Shown here: piece by piece, positions 36,301 through 48,100 of the stretch | Layout: each line of letters begins with the position of its first letter | Numbering within the stretch: position 1 is the first letter of the stretch | Assembly: GCA_951394405.1 (NCBI GenBank) | Contig: OX596345.1 | Coordinates: 2,628,300 to 2,692,299 of the forward strand | Origin: Coprinellus micaceus | Taxonomy: Eukaryota > Basidiomycota > Agaricomycetes > Agaricales > Psathyrellaceae | DNA: 64,000 nucleotides | Direction: 5' to 3' | Notes under the pieces: generated by a model | What the model was told of the DNA's origin: nothing | The model's input: the letters and a program-made list of their open reading frames with translations, nothing else | The model's database searches: none | Translations under genes and position numbers: made by a program

Positions 36301-37579
36301 GTCCGCTCTGGACTACTCCATCGTTTATGTACGGGAGGTACTCCCAAACCTTGGGCGGGTCGTCTCAACCACATTCACGCCCAATGGGCCCTGGGGGCCC
36401 TTGCACTTCGGTTCTGCGCGCATATCATCTCCGACGTCCACGAGCTCGGGATCGTTGAGAAACGACTTCCTTGACATTCGCACAGCATTCGGATCCTGGT
36501 GAAGGAAGGAGGTGACAGATGTTTGGGAGTAGAATCTGGCACAGAACTCGTCTAACCTGATTAAGTTGGTGGGGATCAGCACAAGTCTTGCACTCGCACG
36601 ATCCTAATGGCGAGGCATTCTGATCGGAGACGCTGAGTCGCATACCTGGACTGACAGGGTTGGTCCTCGCGTCGTGACTTTCGAAAGCGAACAGACCAAG
36701 GTGGGAGGAAGTGATGGTGCGAATCTACCCGACAACGAGCCCCAAATGGGTATTCGAGGGGATAGAGTCCACTCTCTCAAGTGGGGAGGTAAACTAAACA
36801 CGAGGTTCTATCACCGCCCATCTCAATGGCTCCGAACGCGTGTCTCACTCTAAAATTGTACAATGAAACTCTCACCATCGCCGCTCTGTCTCCAACACCG
36901 CCCACTACCCTAACCTCTCTGTGGAGTGGAGTAAAGCGCTCAAGCATTGTCGTTCGTGGGCATTCACTGGCATGCCATGAGTCCGTGGGCGGGCCAGCAA
37001 CGTACGGTACGATGCGCAAGGTGTATTTCTCCTTGTTTCAGCGACCCTGTACCACCTAGAAATGAAATAAGCGCCCACGGAACCTCACTTTCCGAACGAC
37101 CGCATCGTAGACTTTACAATCGAGGTATCTACTCATAGCTTTGACCCCGTTGCAATCCTTATCACCGACCGCAGCCATCAGGTTGGTCAAGTGATAGCAG
37201 TCGATATACATGTACCACCTTCCCTCCTTTAATCTCGTTGAAGGCAATATGAATAGCTGTGCGATGCGTCTTCTGCATCAGATTATAGCCGAAATCGTTC
37301 ATGATAAAGGTGTGAAGCTGTAGAGATAGGGAGAAGTAACTGCGCGCAGCAAATAGGTGGCTCCTCTGCTATCTATCGATGCTGTGCTCTATCGGGACTA
37401 AGCGTTGAGGTGCTTCGTATAAGGTGATCGTAGTGCCCCAGTGGTCGAAGCTTGCACTCCCTCTCCCCAGTCAGTACCCGGTATAGAGCGTAAGGATAAC
37501 AGCATGTACGCACCAATGGTTCTTTACGGTTACAGCGTCTCGAGTTCAACGACCACTTTTAGGAACGAGACAACCCAAT
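33379..37579. other. Intergenic stretch with degenerate repeat copy
   Basis: About 4.2 kb without a supported gene. 34840-34970 is a copy of the interspersed repeat. Several 80-120-codon frames lie between 35300 and 37000 on both strands without recognisable motifs or splice-consistent partners. Confidence 0.45.
34840..34970 (+). repeat. Degenerate interspersed repeat, copy 4
   Basis: Reads GTCGAGGTCGTGGTGGTCAA, then GAAAGAAGAGATCATCGATG, and continues into CCCAGCGGGG. Translated in one frame, it and the minus strand of copy 2 both give (I/V)EVVVVK(K/N)(K/E)E followed by (I/M)DG, so the repeat may derive from a coding sequence. Confidence 0.45.
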
Positions 37580-38838
37580 ATGTTTCGGGGGAAGGGTGAG
37601 ACTTATCCCAGTTCACAGCCGCGATCGATCCACTCACACGCCGACACAAGGCAATTCGATCCTTCCTGTGAGTATCCCACAGAAATTGCGCCGCAACAAA
37701 TCGTTGAGAGGAAGGGGCGGTCTAACTTTGTCTATTACCCCGCAGCACCCGACGATCTTCTCAGGCTTGGCTTGACGCTTCAAAGTCGCTTTGATGCTAC
37801 AGACAATCCAGAAGACATTACAGATTCGATTGAATTCATTCACATGGCAGTAGAGCTCGTTCCTGCGTGTGACGATCGTCTGCCGCCTCTTATGAGCCAC
37901 CTCGGAAACTCCTTCATGCGTCGGTTTGAGATCACAGGCGATCTCCGCGATATATCCGAAGCCATCTCAGCACTACGTACGGCGGTTCAGTTCACCCCCA
38001 AAAGCAAGGAAAACCACACGCTCTTCATGGGTAACCTTGGGAACGCCTTCAACTGGCGCTTCAATGCGACGGGCGACCATTCAGATCTCTCCGAGGCGAT
38101 CTCACTCATGAGAGAAGTCAGAAGGCTGACTCCGGGGGATAGCTCAGACCCCTCTTTCTGGGTCAACAACCTCAGTGTCTTGTTGCACTCTCGGTTCGAT
38201 CACCTTGGAGATATTGCCGACCTCGTCGAGTCCGTCGAATCCTTGCAGAGATACATCGACACGACTCCCGAGGATGATCCAGGGATTCTGACGATTCTCA
38301 ACGCCAAGGGAAGGTCCCTTCAGACTCGCTACAGGCATTTTGGGAATCTATCCGACCTCAGGCAGGCGGTTTCAACATTGGAAAGGGCAGTCGACCTGGC
38401 CCCAGATGGGCATCCATCCTTGCCATCGCTGCTCACTAACCTTGGAATATCCCTTGTGTCCTGGTTCGAGCGCATGGGCGAAATGGGTGACCTTTCTAAA
38501 GGCATATCGACCATGAAGCGGGCAGTTGATCTGACTTCGGATGATGATCTCGGACTCCCCGCCCATTTAAACAACCTTGCAGCGTCGCTTCAGACGCGCT
38601 TCAGAATCACCAGCAACCTCGACGACATCTCTGAGGCGGTCTTGATAGGCCGGAGAGCCGTCGAACTCACCAGTGAGGGCGAAGCCAAATTCCCTATCTT
38701 GATCCACAGTCTGGGAAATGCCATGCTTCTCCGGTCAATGCATACGGGAGACATAGGAGACATCAATGAAGCCGTTGCAACTCAACGAAGGGCTGTGAGC
38801 CTAACGCCCAGTAGTCACACAGCATTGCCTATATATCT
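37580..38838 (+). CDS. TPR-repeat protein, 3'-truncated (relative of fungal TPR-CHAT proteins)
   Basis: From the ATG at 37580 the frame encodes a leader of about 60 residues, then roughly seven tandem repeats of 44-52 residues following a pattern like LGN.L..RF...GD..DI.EAIS....AV.LTP (for example 109-160 and 282-335). These are the degenerate tetratricopeptide repeats of a family expanded in Agaricomycetes, whose full-length members often exceed 800 residues and end in a CHAT (caspase-like) domain. TPR helices bind protein partners; in such fungal proteins they act as sensor or scaffold regions. Homology-like sequence ends at about residue 420 (LPIYLTR). The frame then runs to 39124 through Gly/Pro/Trp-rich sequence encoded by the G-rich minisatellite and repeat that follow. 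The CHAT part is therefore missing, and the gene is probably a truncated relic disrupted by that insertion. Confidence 0.75.
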
Positions 38839-38872
38839 TACCCGGGTTATAGGTGAGATTTTTGCTTCTCGG

Positions 38873-39003
38873 GTTGACCCGGGGGCCCCATGGGGTGGGA
38901 CCAGGCTGGACCTGGGGCGCATGGTGGGCTGGACCCGGGGCGCATCAGGGGCTGGACCCGGGGCTCATCCTGGGCAGCACCCAGGGCTCATCCTGGGCTG
39001 GCC
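38873..39003 (+). repeat. G-rich minisatellite replacing the 3' part of the TPR gene
   Basis: After CTCGGGTTGACCCGGGG the sequence repeats an imperfect unit of about 23 bp, GGCTGGACCCGGGGC(G/T)CAT, roughly five times, ending at the start of the 178-bp direct repeat. It begins where TPR-like coding stops. Confidence 0.7.
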
Positions 39004-39180
39004 CTATACTTATTCCCCAGAAACGAAGGCTCTGCGTGCCCGCCAACCGGCGATCGATCAACGGGTTCCGGAACTGATCGCCGATCCCCCCCACCCAACG
39101 CAGACACCCTCCCCCTTAACGTAGACACCTTCTCCGGAGGGGGTCTTCGTTGCCCCGCCAAACGTCCGGCCTCCATGCCG
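39003..39180 (+). repeat. 178-bp direct repeat, left copy
   Basis: Starts CCTATACTTATTCCCCAGAA and ends CCGGCCTCCATGCCG. It recurs at 39464-39641 with the same length and only a handful of substitutions, so the duplication is recent. Confidence 0.85.
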
Positions 39181-39339
39181 GGCACTGGGCGCGGATCTCG
39201 CCGGCGACGCGTCGTCAGACGCGTCGATCGCGAGCCCCTCTCTTCACTGCCATTACCATCATCATCGTCGTCGTCGCCCTCCGCTCATTGTCGTCATCGT
39301 CGACGTTCTCCCCTCCCCGCCATTGCCCCGCTCCCATCG

Positions 39340-39464
39340 TCGTCGTCATCCCGCCTTTCACCAATGGCGGCGTCGTCGTCATCCCGCCCTTCACCAATCG
39401 CGCGCTGCTCCCTCCATCGTCGTCATCCCGCCTTTCACCAATGGCGGCGTCGTCGTCATCCCGC
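39340..39464 (+). repeat. Short tandem repeats between the direct repeats
   Basis: Units resembling CCCGCCTTTCACCAATGGCG followed by GCGTCGTCGTCAT occur three to four times in a row. Related GTCGTC(A)TC-rich sequence occurs at 55260-55700. Confidence 0.65.
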
Positions 39465-39641
39465 CTATACTTATTCCCCAGAAACGAAGGCTCTGCGTGC
39501 CCGCCAACCGGCGATCGATCAATGGGTTCCGGAACTGATCGCCGATCCCCCCCACCAAACGCAGACACCCTCCCCCTTAACGCAGACACCTTCTCCGGAG
39601 GGGGTCTTTGTTGCCCCGCCAAACGTCCGGCCTCCACGCCG
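39464..39641 (+). repeat. 178-bp direct repeat, right copy
   Basis: Nearly identical to 39003-39180; sequence diverges immediately outside both ends. It lies about 250 bp before the assembly gap. Confidence 0.85.
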
Positions 39642-39892
39642 GTCGCTGGACCGGAGATCCCCCTCTCCTTCATCGCCGTCCCTGCCAGTCGTCGCCGCCG
39701 TGATATCACCCCGCCGTTCCATCAACATCCCTCTAGTCGTTCGACCGACCGTCGACATCGAGCTCCCTCTCCCCACCGCCGTCCCGTCATCGTTGATCCC
39801 CCGCCTTTTTCGCCGTCCCCACCCTCTGGAGTCTGGACTCCGCCGAACATAGACCACGTCCGTTCTCCCCGCCCCGCCTGAATCGTCTGAAA

Positions 39893-40092
39893 NNNNNNNN
39901 NNNNNNNNNNNNNNNNNNNNNNNNNNNNNNNNNNNNNNNNNNNNNNNNNNNNNNNNNNNNNNNNNNNNNNNNNNNNNNNNNNNNNNNNNNNNNNNNNNNN
40001 NNNNNNNNNNNNNNNNNNNNNNNNNNNNNNNNNNNNNNNNNNNNNNNNNNNNNNNNNNNNNNNNNNNNNNNNNNNNNNNNNNNNNNNNNNNN
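39893..40092. other. Assembly gap (200 N)
   Basis: Exactly 200 undetermined bases, a round number suggesting a placeholder of unknown true length. Frames drawn across it are meaningless. The repeats to its left probably caused the break. Confidence 0.95.
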
Positions 40093-43000
40093 CCAGCCCT
40101 TCGACTCCGGGAACAACCTCAAATGCGGATACGCAGATACAAGACACTCCCTGCCCACTGAACGCGAAATCGCCCCCTCGCGTTTTGGAGATTCGATTCA
40201 CTGGGACGCGTCACGTCGCAACCTGGGTGGACTTACGAATGGGTTGAGTCAAGGCGGGATGATCATTTGGCTTGAAGGACCTGAGTGAGTCGAAAGTATG
40301 TCGTTTCACCGTCCCTTTTCCAGTCTTCCCTTGAAGATCGCTGGTCTTGCGTTGACTGCACCCCAACATCGACCCACGACTACCCTCGACCACTCTCTCC
40401 CCAATATTCCGCCACCTCGGCTGAATCGCTCGGGCGATTCTTCTGGGATTCACGGTTTCGCTTCGGCACTCGCTTCAACGAAGATCCGATCGCGGACGCC
40501 AGACGCTTCAAGCAACACAACGAACACATCGCGGCGCCGTTGAGGAATTCCAACCGCGGGGGTTGTGCCTCGGTTGGAGAAACATATCGGGGTCGGGGTG
40601 GTCAACGTCGTTCTGAGGTCTGGTGAGTCGTAGCTCGTCTCACTCCTCCGCATCCCTTCCTGCCGCTCATCGAGATCGCACCCCCTCTCCCTGCTTCATT
40701 TTCGCTCATATCGCGCGTTCGTGCAAGTTCGACACTCAATTTTACCCCCTACATACCCAATACCCTTCTTCTTTCCACGCCCTGCGCACTGCTTCGCCTC
40801 GGCTGTGTTCTCTCTCTTTTTTTATCCCCGGTGAACGTGTCGTCGTGCCCCCGAACCAATCCCAAACGCGTTCGAGCCCAGGGCTCCCCGCTCGTTGACT
40901 TCTCTTCGGATCGCTCGTACCCATCCCCTGCACCCCTCCCACGTTACCTTGAAGCACTTGAACACGCCTCGTAAATCATGCGAGGAGACTCTATCAATCG
41001 CCGTTCTCATTTGCGTGCAATACCATTTCTTTTTCCACGTCCACGAGTGCATTGAATTTCAATGGCCAGGTGAAACCGTGAACCGTGGACTCACGGCACC
41101 ACCCCAGGTGTCTCCCTCTAGACACGGTTCCCCGCTCGAGACTCATGGGACTCACCTCTCCTTCAAATAAAATTTCAATCCTTGTATACATGTCTCTATT
41201 TGTACGAACTAGCTATGGGAACCTCGACACATCCACATGTGGAGGTGTAGCACTTCGAGCTTCCCTCATGTGTGTTGTGGCCGCTCGAATACAAGTTCGT
41301 CTGGTCCCAAATGAATTGTTGCACATCTGTTTTGCGTTTAGCGAGCCCGACTGCACTCTGAATTTTTCGTTCAACGAGATCTTTGGCAGTTATGTTCGCA
41401 CGGTGGTCCGGCGGTTCGGTTCATAGTGGGGGTTCCCTCAGCTGGTGTTCGGTCGGTCATCTGCCCCCGTACCTTATAAATGTATTGAGAGTTTGACACC
41501 GAATCATACATTCTTCACCCTCCGGTTCTCCACCTTTCTCCAGACGTGCACTTACCCTCCTCTCGCTTCGGTGCTCTGTGGTGTTGTGTAAAGTCCCTTC
41601 CTCATTCGTTCTATTCGTTCAAATTTCTATCTCTCTCTCGCCTGCGTGAATCTTACGCGCTTGTGCTGTGGTCTCTCCGCTGCTGGATCGAGCCTGTACG
41701 TCGCCATTATAGGTATTCGTTAGAATACGGAAAACATCACTCAGAGGTACGTTCCTCTTTCCTCAACATGCTCATCCCTTTTGAAGAAGCCAGACCTCAC
41801 ATCGCTCGTGTTATATTCAATGCAGGCACTTGAGAGGCACACGGCGCACGGGGAAACGGGGAACGGTAACCAAGGTGTCGAACTCTTTGACGAATTCTTA
41901 GCCTTGTTACCGAGTCCAGTCGTCTCCCAATCAAGGTACGTAGCCAATCTATATTTCTCAAATTCGCGTAAGGGCTGTTTGGCTGTCGGTGACGCCTACG
42001 ATGATATAGAGGGGTGGATTCTAGAGGTAAAGGTAAGTACGCATTCCTTTCGGGATGCGAGGGTTGGATACTGACCTCTAGTGCCGGTACAGGATTCTCA
42101 AGTGCCCGAGCACTGTAGAGCTGTCAGGCCAGGCCCCAAGAGCTGTAGAGTGCGTAAGTAAGTCGCGTTTATTCCGATGTTCGGGGGCACGCACTGCATA
42201 CTCACCTTCCCTCTCACAAAGCTCTGTCGTACGCTAACGGGCCTTCCCTGCCTCGAGAACGACCGGCCGAAGGTTCCATGTGGACATCGCAGCACTCCTT
42301 GTAGCCCGAATCGCCTCCAACAAGTTCCCGAGGCGTTGCTGGAAGTCTTGGTCCCAAGGTGAGAGAGTCTTCGTTGATTCGCGCTTGGGATGTGTACTAA
42401 CGATGCGATATGTTCGTTTAGACACCTCTGGGAGTTATGAACACATTCCAGTGCCAGCTGTGCACTCTCAGTGCATGGGCCCCAGTGCGAGATAGATTGC
42501 GCTGAAATGGGTGGAACGAGTGCGGGGGGAGGAGTGAGAGAAGGAGAGTGGCGAGTGGGTACATATTTTCCCCTTCTACTAAGAGCAGGGACAACTCAGG
42601 CCCAGCCCCATCCCGTCGCTGAGCCTCTATCCCCGTCGTCAGCGGTAATCTTCACCTTCACACCCCACGTCCGTCACCCGAGCAAACAAACCTGTACGTT
42701 TGTTCAGTAGCCACCTTTGTAGGCGTTCTCAGTGGATGGAGGGCTGGGTGACAACGGTAAGCACGTATACCAAATGTAGATCGCGGTGCACAGACCTTTG
42801 GCTTGGGTCTATAGGCGCCCAGAGGCGCGTAGACGAGGGCCGAGGGGTCAGCTACAGTGGTGCCAACCCTGAGTCCCGTTGCAGGGAATACTACGCCCGT
42901 GTATCCCACTGTACCCCGCCGTTCACCCAGCCTCCAAACCAAGAGCAATGTTTCCCCAGTGAACTCTCACTCAGGACCAGTTGCAATTGTTTCCCCAGCT

Positions 43001-45199
43001 CGGGTTCAGACTGGGGTGGAGTGAGGATATTGCGCTGACTACGCAACCAGGTATCTGCCACACCCGTTTGCATGTCGCTCCAAGGCCCTGTCTTCCCTCC
43101 CTGTACGACCACCTATTCATATTCGGGCGGTCCGTATCTGGGGCTCTGCTCGAGTGGTCGACTCAGACCGTCGTCTCTCCCTGCCAGTATTAACGGGCGA
43201 TTTCGAATTCGTAGCTAGGCGTCAGTGTTCGTCGATCCTCGGTAACCATTTTGTGATACTTGTCCGTCTCCGAATACAAGGGCGCTTATCGAAGACGTAC
43301 CTCCGTCGCCGTGGCGTCCAACCTGAAGCTCACAATTAGGTATGCATGCGGATACCAGACTCCCCGACGGATCGAGTCTGGACATCGGTCGTGGTAATCC
43401 CCCTCGGAACTAAAACTAGTCCTACACGCGAGGTGTACGCGCGGGTACTACGAAGCTCGATCGGGACTTTATCAAGGGAGATGGTATGATTCTCCTCCGA
43501 AACGGTAGAGTTGGGAATCGTTCGTATCACAGTCGCAGCGAACGACTTGCGCACAGGTCATTGTGGAGTCTGAACGCACCAACGTTGGCGTCACCCGACC
43601 CCACGACCGTATAAGGTGTTTCCCTAGCCTCGAGGTATACACCTCACCTGGGGAGGATACATTCCTGGGATTCCCCCGCAACGGCGAGCTTAATGAACGA
43701 CTTCGTTCCTACCAAGACAGTAGGTGAAAGATCGTGGCTATCGCTAAACGATAGTTGTGCTTCTACGCAATTCGTCTCACTATGCCATCTCATCGGGCTC
43801 GTTGGACGCGATTCCTTGCATTTCGCTTGCATGCTGGGTATCGTGCCTTTCAATCGTGTAAACCTTAGCATACTATTATGTTCCGATGGACATATACAAC
43901 CGTGAACGTCCTTCTCTCCCAGCCGCGATACACGACCTCGACTCAAGGTAGAACCATGATTCACGTAGTCGATAGGAAACCGTCCTCGACACGGACTTTG
44001 AGACTGTGCTCGAACGGATTCATTTCCGAATCGCCCCCATCGTTGGTCCCTCGACATCTCGCTATCTCTACCTCGTCGCAGCATGATATTGATTTGGATG
44101 GCAAATGGTTACGCGACGTGGATAATCGTCTGCATAGTTGACGTTAATCGGAGAAACCAGTACTATTCAACATAGAATATGTACAAGTGATGTACCACCG
44201 ACAACGTCATTTCACTGACACCCGCCAATGAACTGTCCGTAACGCGCCAGACTGAAGCATATACCCACCTGAAGCGTACTGGGCGTCCCCAGTGCGATGC
44301 TACGGATTTTCTGCGAGGTCTCCGGCCATGTTCGATCGGGGCGCATAGGCAGTCTTCCGAGGGTTACGAAACTGAAGGTCACCGTCCGTTTCGACGACCA
44401 CCCTCAACTAATTGACAGTAGTGCCTAGTCTCCCCGAAACAAAGCGATAGACTTCCTAGCCCAGGAAAGATCCAAAGCCGCATTGCGTTTCGGTACACCT
44501 CTCGCTTTCTCCCTCGCTCCCGGACTAGAACAGCTGAGCGAACCTCAGTGACAGGTGGCACATTGAACGTTAGTGCGGCATCTTCTGTCACGCGAGATTG
44601 CGGAACACGCCAGACCGGGGAGGGTCGACGGGGAAGTGAAAGGACGTTCCTGTGGCGTTTTCGGTACGCGCTGAGAGAGAGGAGAAGAGAGGTGAGTCGA
44701 GGTGAGGGTGGAACCCAAAAGGACATTCACGAGACGAAGAGTAACGGCTAGCGCAGGAGGTAGCTTGGCCAGACTGAAAGACTCGACTCGACACCAAACT
44801 CCAGTCTGCTCGATTCCGAAGGAGTGAGATCGCGAGATAGATCAGTGATAAAAGCCAGATCTTACAGGTTCAACGAGGCCCTGCCGTCGAAGAGGTGCTC
44901 CTGGGACTGACTACTGACGCGAGTGACATCGAGAGGGTCATCGAAGCTTGTTTCCTGTACTGTCGCGAGGCCGTTGACACGATCACTGAGAGGTATAGAT
45001 TCAACGTTGAGGCGGAACGACCCCGTTCTCAGTGCGACTCCCGGCGATCCGAACTCTCTAACCTCGATCAAAGGATTCCCTGCCTATCTACCCTCAAACG
45101 AGAGTCTAGATTATAGCCCGGGACACCAGGGAGATCCGGAGGAGTCGGATCACTCCAGGAGCGCGATAGAACGGTTCTCAATTGCACAACCGGGGTCGA
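40093..45199. other. GC-moderate stretch with scattered protein-like frames, no firm gene
   Basis: Just right of the gap (40094-40285) a plus frame reads QPFDSGNNLKCGYADTRHSL and ends MIIWLEGP at a good GTGAGT donor, so an exon of an unknown gene is possible. Around 41823-42017 another frame encodes VELFDEFLALLPSPVV and ends at a GTAAGT donor. Neither has a start, a resolved partner exon or a known domain, so they are not called as genes. Confidence 0.3.
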
Positions 45200-48100
45200 C
45201 CAAGGGAATGCAGAAGACTCGATGGTATCGTAGTCGCTGCCCCAGGAGAAGGATCAAAACAGGTGTACCCAGACAGAACGACCTCGACGATTTAGACCGA
45301 CCCGCGTTTCTCTTCTCCCGCAATCCTCCACACCGGCGGCGATAGATCAAACCGAACCCAGCGTGGTTGTTGCCGAGGGCCGTATGCGTACGGATTTGGA
45401 GACTCCGGCTCACAGCTGGAGCGAAGGACCGGGGATGGCGATGTCGCAGAGATGGCGATGGTGGTCAAGAGCAAGAAGCGAGGACGACGCACGGACCTCC
45501 CGCGAGCCGTCAATTAGATCCGGCAAACGCCGAGCCCCTGTCCATGCACGTCATCGTTCCTTGAACAGCAACTTCCACATCGCTCTCCTCGTACCCTTGT
45601 TTCTGCGGATGCGGGCTCAGATATACGGACGACTAAGAAGATATAACGAACGACGACGGCAAGTTGGCACGCCAGCAAGGAAGATGCGCGGTTCGTAGGC
45701 GTACGGGAAGATACTGCAGTGCCGTGATACGACGCGATGGCCCAACCACCACGGGCGGAATGGTGCTCGAAACTTTCCCTGGGATCTGGATGAGGAAGAT
45801 ACGAGGGTGAACAGAGGTAGAGGGGTCTCGGACGGGCGTAGGAGGGTGTCTGAGGAGACGAAAGCGCAGACGATTGGGAACTTTGATAAGGATCTTCGTG
45901 CGTACCATCCTCCTCACCCGCCCTTCGATATCCTTATGAGACCTCGACTTAAGGAAGCCAGTATTGAAGGGTATAAGTGATGAGTGCGTAACCCTCTTCT
46001 TTCATTCATATTCTCCAGCTCACTGAGCCTCCGTGAAAAGGCAAACATCCCAACTCTAGCCCCAAGCGAGACGCACATCTCTGACCCGAGTGCCAGACGC
46101 CCTTCAATCCTATCCATTCATCCTTTTTCTCATCCCTTCGCCTCTTCGCCTCACTTCGAACCTCCGCTTGGACTGGTTCTATGTCTCACGCCGCCCTGTC
46201 AAACCGTCTATCCTCGCCTGAGGCGCATGAAGGAACACGAACAAAACGAAGACGTCGGACCCTTCGACTGATCCACGTTCGACATCCAGGCGCGCCTATC
46301 CATCCAGCCCACACACCTGCTCCATCGTACGGCTCCCTCCCCCGCCAATCGCGCGACCTCCCAAGATCTCTGCGCTTTGATGTTGAGGATCCCTGCGCGT
46401 GGTTTTGTATGCGATATTGTGTTTGTATCTGTGTCAACGAACCCGTTCTCCTATCTCTGCCGTTCGTCGCGAGGAGTTGGCCTCCGTATCCTAGGTCTGC
46501 GCTGCTTCGACGGACCTATGCCCCGTTTCTCCTCGACACCCTTGGAGCCTGGCTACGGCTCTCGATTCAGATACGGCCTTTACAAGGCTGGGCGAGGGAA
46601 CCAGCGTCGATGTATCGACAGCGCCGCGGTGTCGTAGAGTGAGGATATCTCGCTCGTCATGAATTCGATGGGAGCGAGAGACCGGGAAGCGAGTCGGGAT
46701 TGGGGAGTGGAGCGACGTCCGTATCGAGAAGTGTGAAACGAGGGGGATGGAGACGGGGTTGAGTCGGCGTTGGATTGGAGAAGAGGGTTGAGAGGGGAGG
46801 GTTTGGTCCGGGGACGGCGGGTGTGAGTATTGGACCTATAAATCGAGGGCGCGTGGCAGGGGGTGTATGGTGGACAACGGAGGCGCTGGCGAGAGTGCGA
46901 AGGGTACGGAGGAGCGGGTAAGGAGGTGTCTGTACGCGTCTAGGACGATGGTACGGTCTCGCTTGTCCGGCGAGACGCGGTGGTGAGTAGATCCCCATTT
47001 CTGTTTGGCCTTTTCACGTTTGCCTTCGCTCTCGCCTTTCTTTTTCGTCGTTCCGATTCCTTCCTCGTCCCCCTTCCCGATTTATCTGTCCGTCGTCGTC
47101 ATTTATTCATCCCCTCGTTCCTTCCTCAGGTTCTCCACGCCCCTGTTTCCTTCGCGTTTCTCTGTACGCGTGAGTGGCTTCATCACTCTTATTCGGTTAT
47201 CGCTGTTGCGAGAGCTTTCGGGTGACCGTCAATTTATCATACCGCTTCTTAACGTTCAGAGGAGATGATGAGAAGACTGACGCCGCGTCAATTTAGGTAC
47301 TCACTAGCTGTCTTTCGGTGGTCAACGTCGGCCCACTAGGATAGCCTTGACCTTGAGTTCGGTGAGTTTAGTCCTGCATCCCTACACGCTTTCTAGACAC
47401 GTTCGACCGGTTTCCTAACGTCATTCTCGTCTCTGTAGATCCCGGTCCTCGGTCTTCAACGTGCCCTGGGAGCAGGACGGGTGATGAAGTAGGGCTTTTA
47501 GAGTCAAACGGGCGTCAGTGGCTGCTGGCGGGACGATCGACGGAGAGAAGAACTTAAGCACCTGTGAAAGGGGGGCGCCATCGTAGCGTGATAAGTTACC
47601 GTTGAGTTGTACTTACGCCGAATATATTGAATTCAGGATGTAGTACAGGTTTCTCGTTTGACGAGCGACGATAACCTCCGGATGACAACATGCCCTCTAA
47701 CCACGATGCCGACGCCCTCGACTCTGCCTCGATGGCTGCCTTGGACGGCGCTCGTCATTACTCCCTACGTCGATGACCATGGGTTTCCCGCCCTTTGAAA
47801 TTCCTTCCTTGCACCGGCTGGATGGACTCGAGCCGCGCTCCTTCACCCCGCCCTGCTCGAAAATTCCTGGGCGGCGCCTATACGTACTCACACGTCCATG
47901 AACGTGGTTTAACCATGGCCCCGCCACTCTGTTCGTCCCCTAGCCCCCGAACGATCTGTCTGGGCAGGCGTACGGGGTTCTCTATACCGTCGATACAGCA
48001 GTGAGTATCTTCGGTGCGTCTTTTGGACTCTTTCTCCTTGTCCATGAGCCTAGGAACGAAGGCAGGGTGACTCTTTTCCTCTATCTCACCCTGTACAGCA

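Noticed and set aside
39240..39470. Possible CRISPR-like array of short repeats
   Set aside because: Repeat and spacer lengths are irregular, units are low-complexity, and the organism is clearly a fungus with telomeres and spliced genes.
38890..39881. Long plus-strand frames over the repeats after the TPR gene
   Set aside because: They translate minisatellite and CGTC-rich repeats in several frames at once and duplicate each other; composition, not coding.
39722..40201. Minus-strand frames crossing the assembly gap
   Set aside because: About 66 codons of each are undetermined bases, so the joined frame has no meaning.
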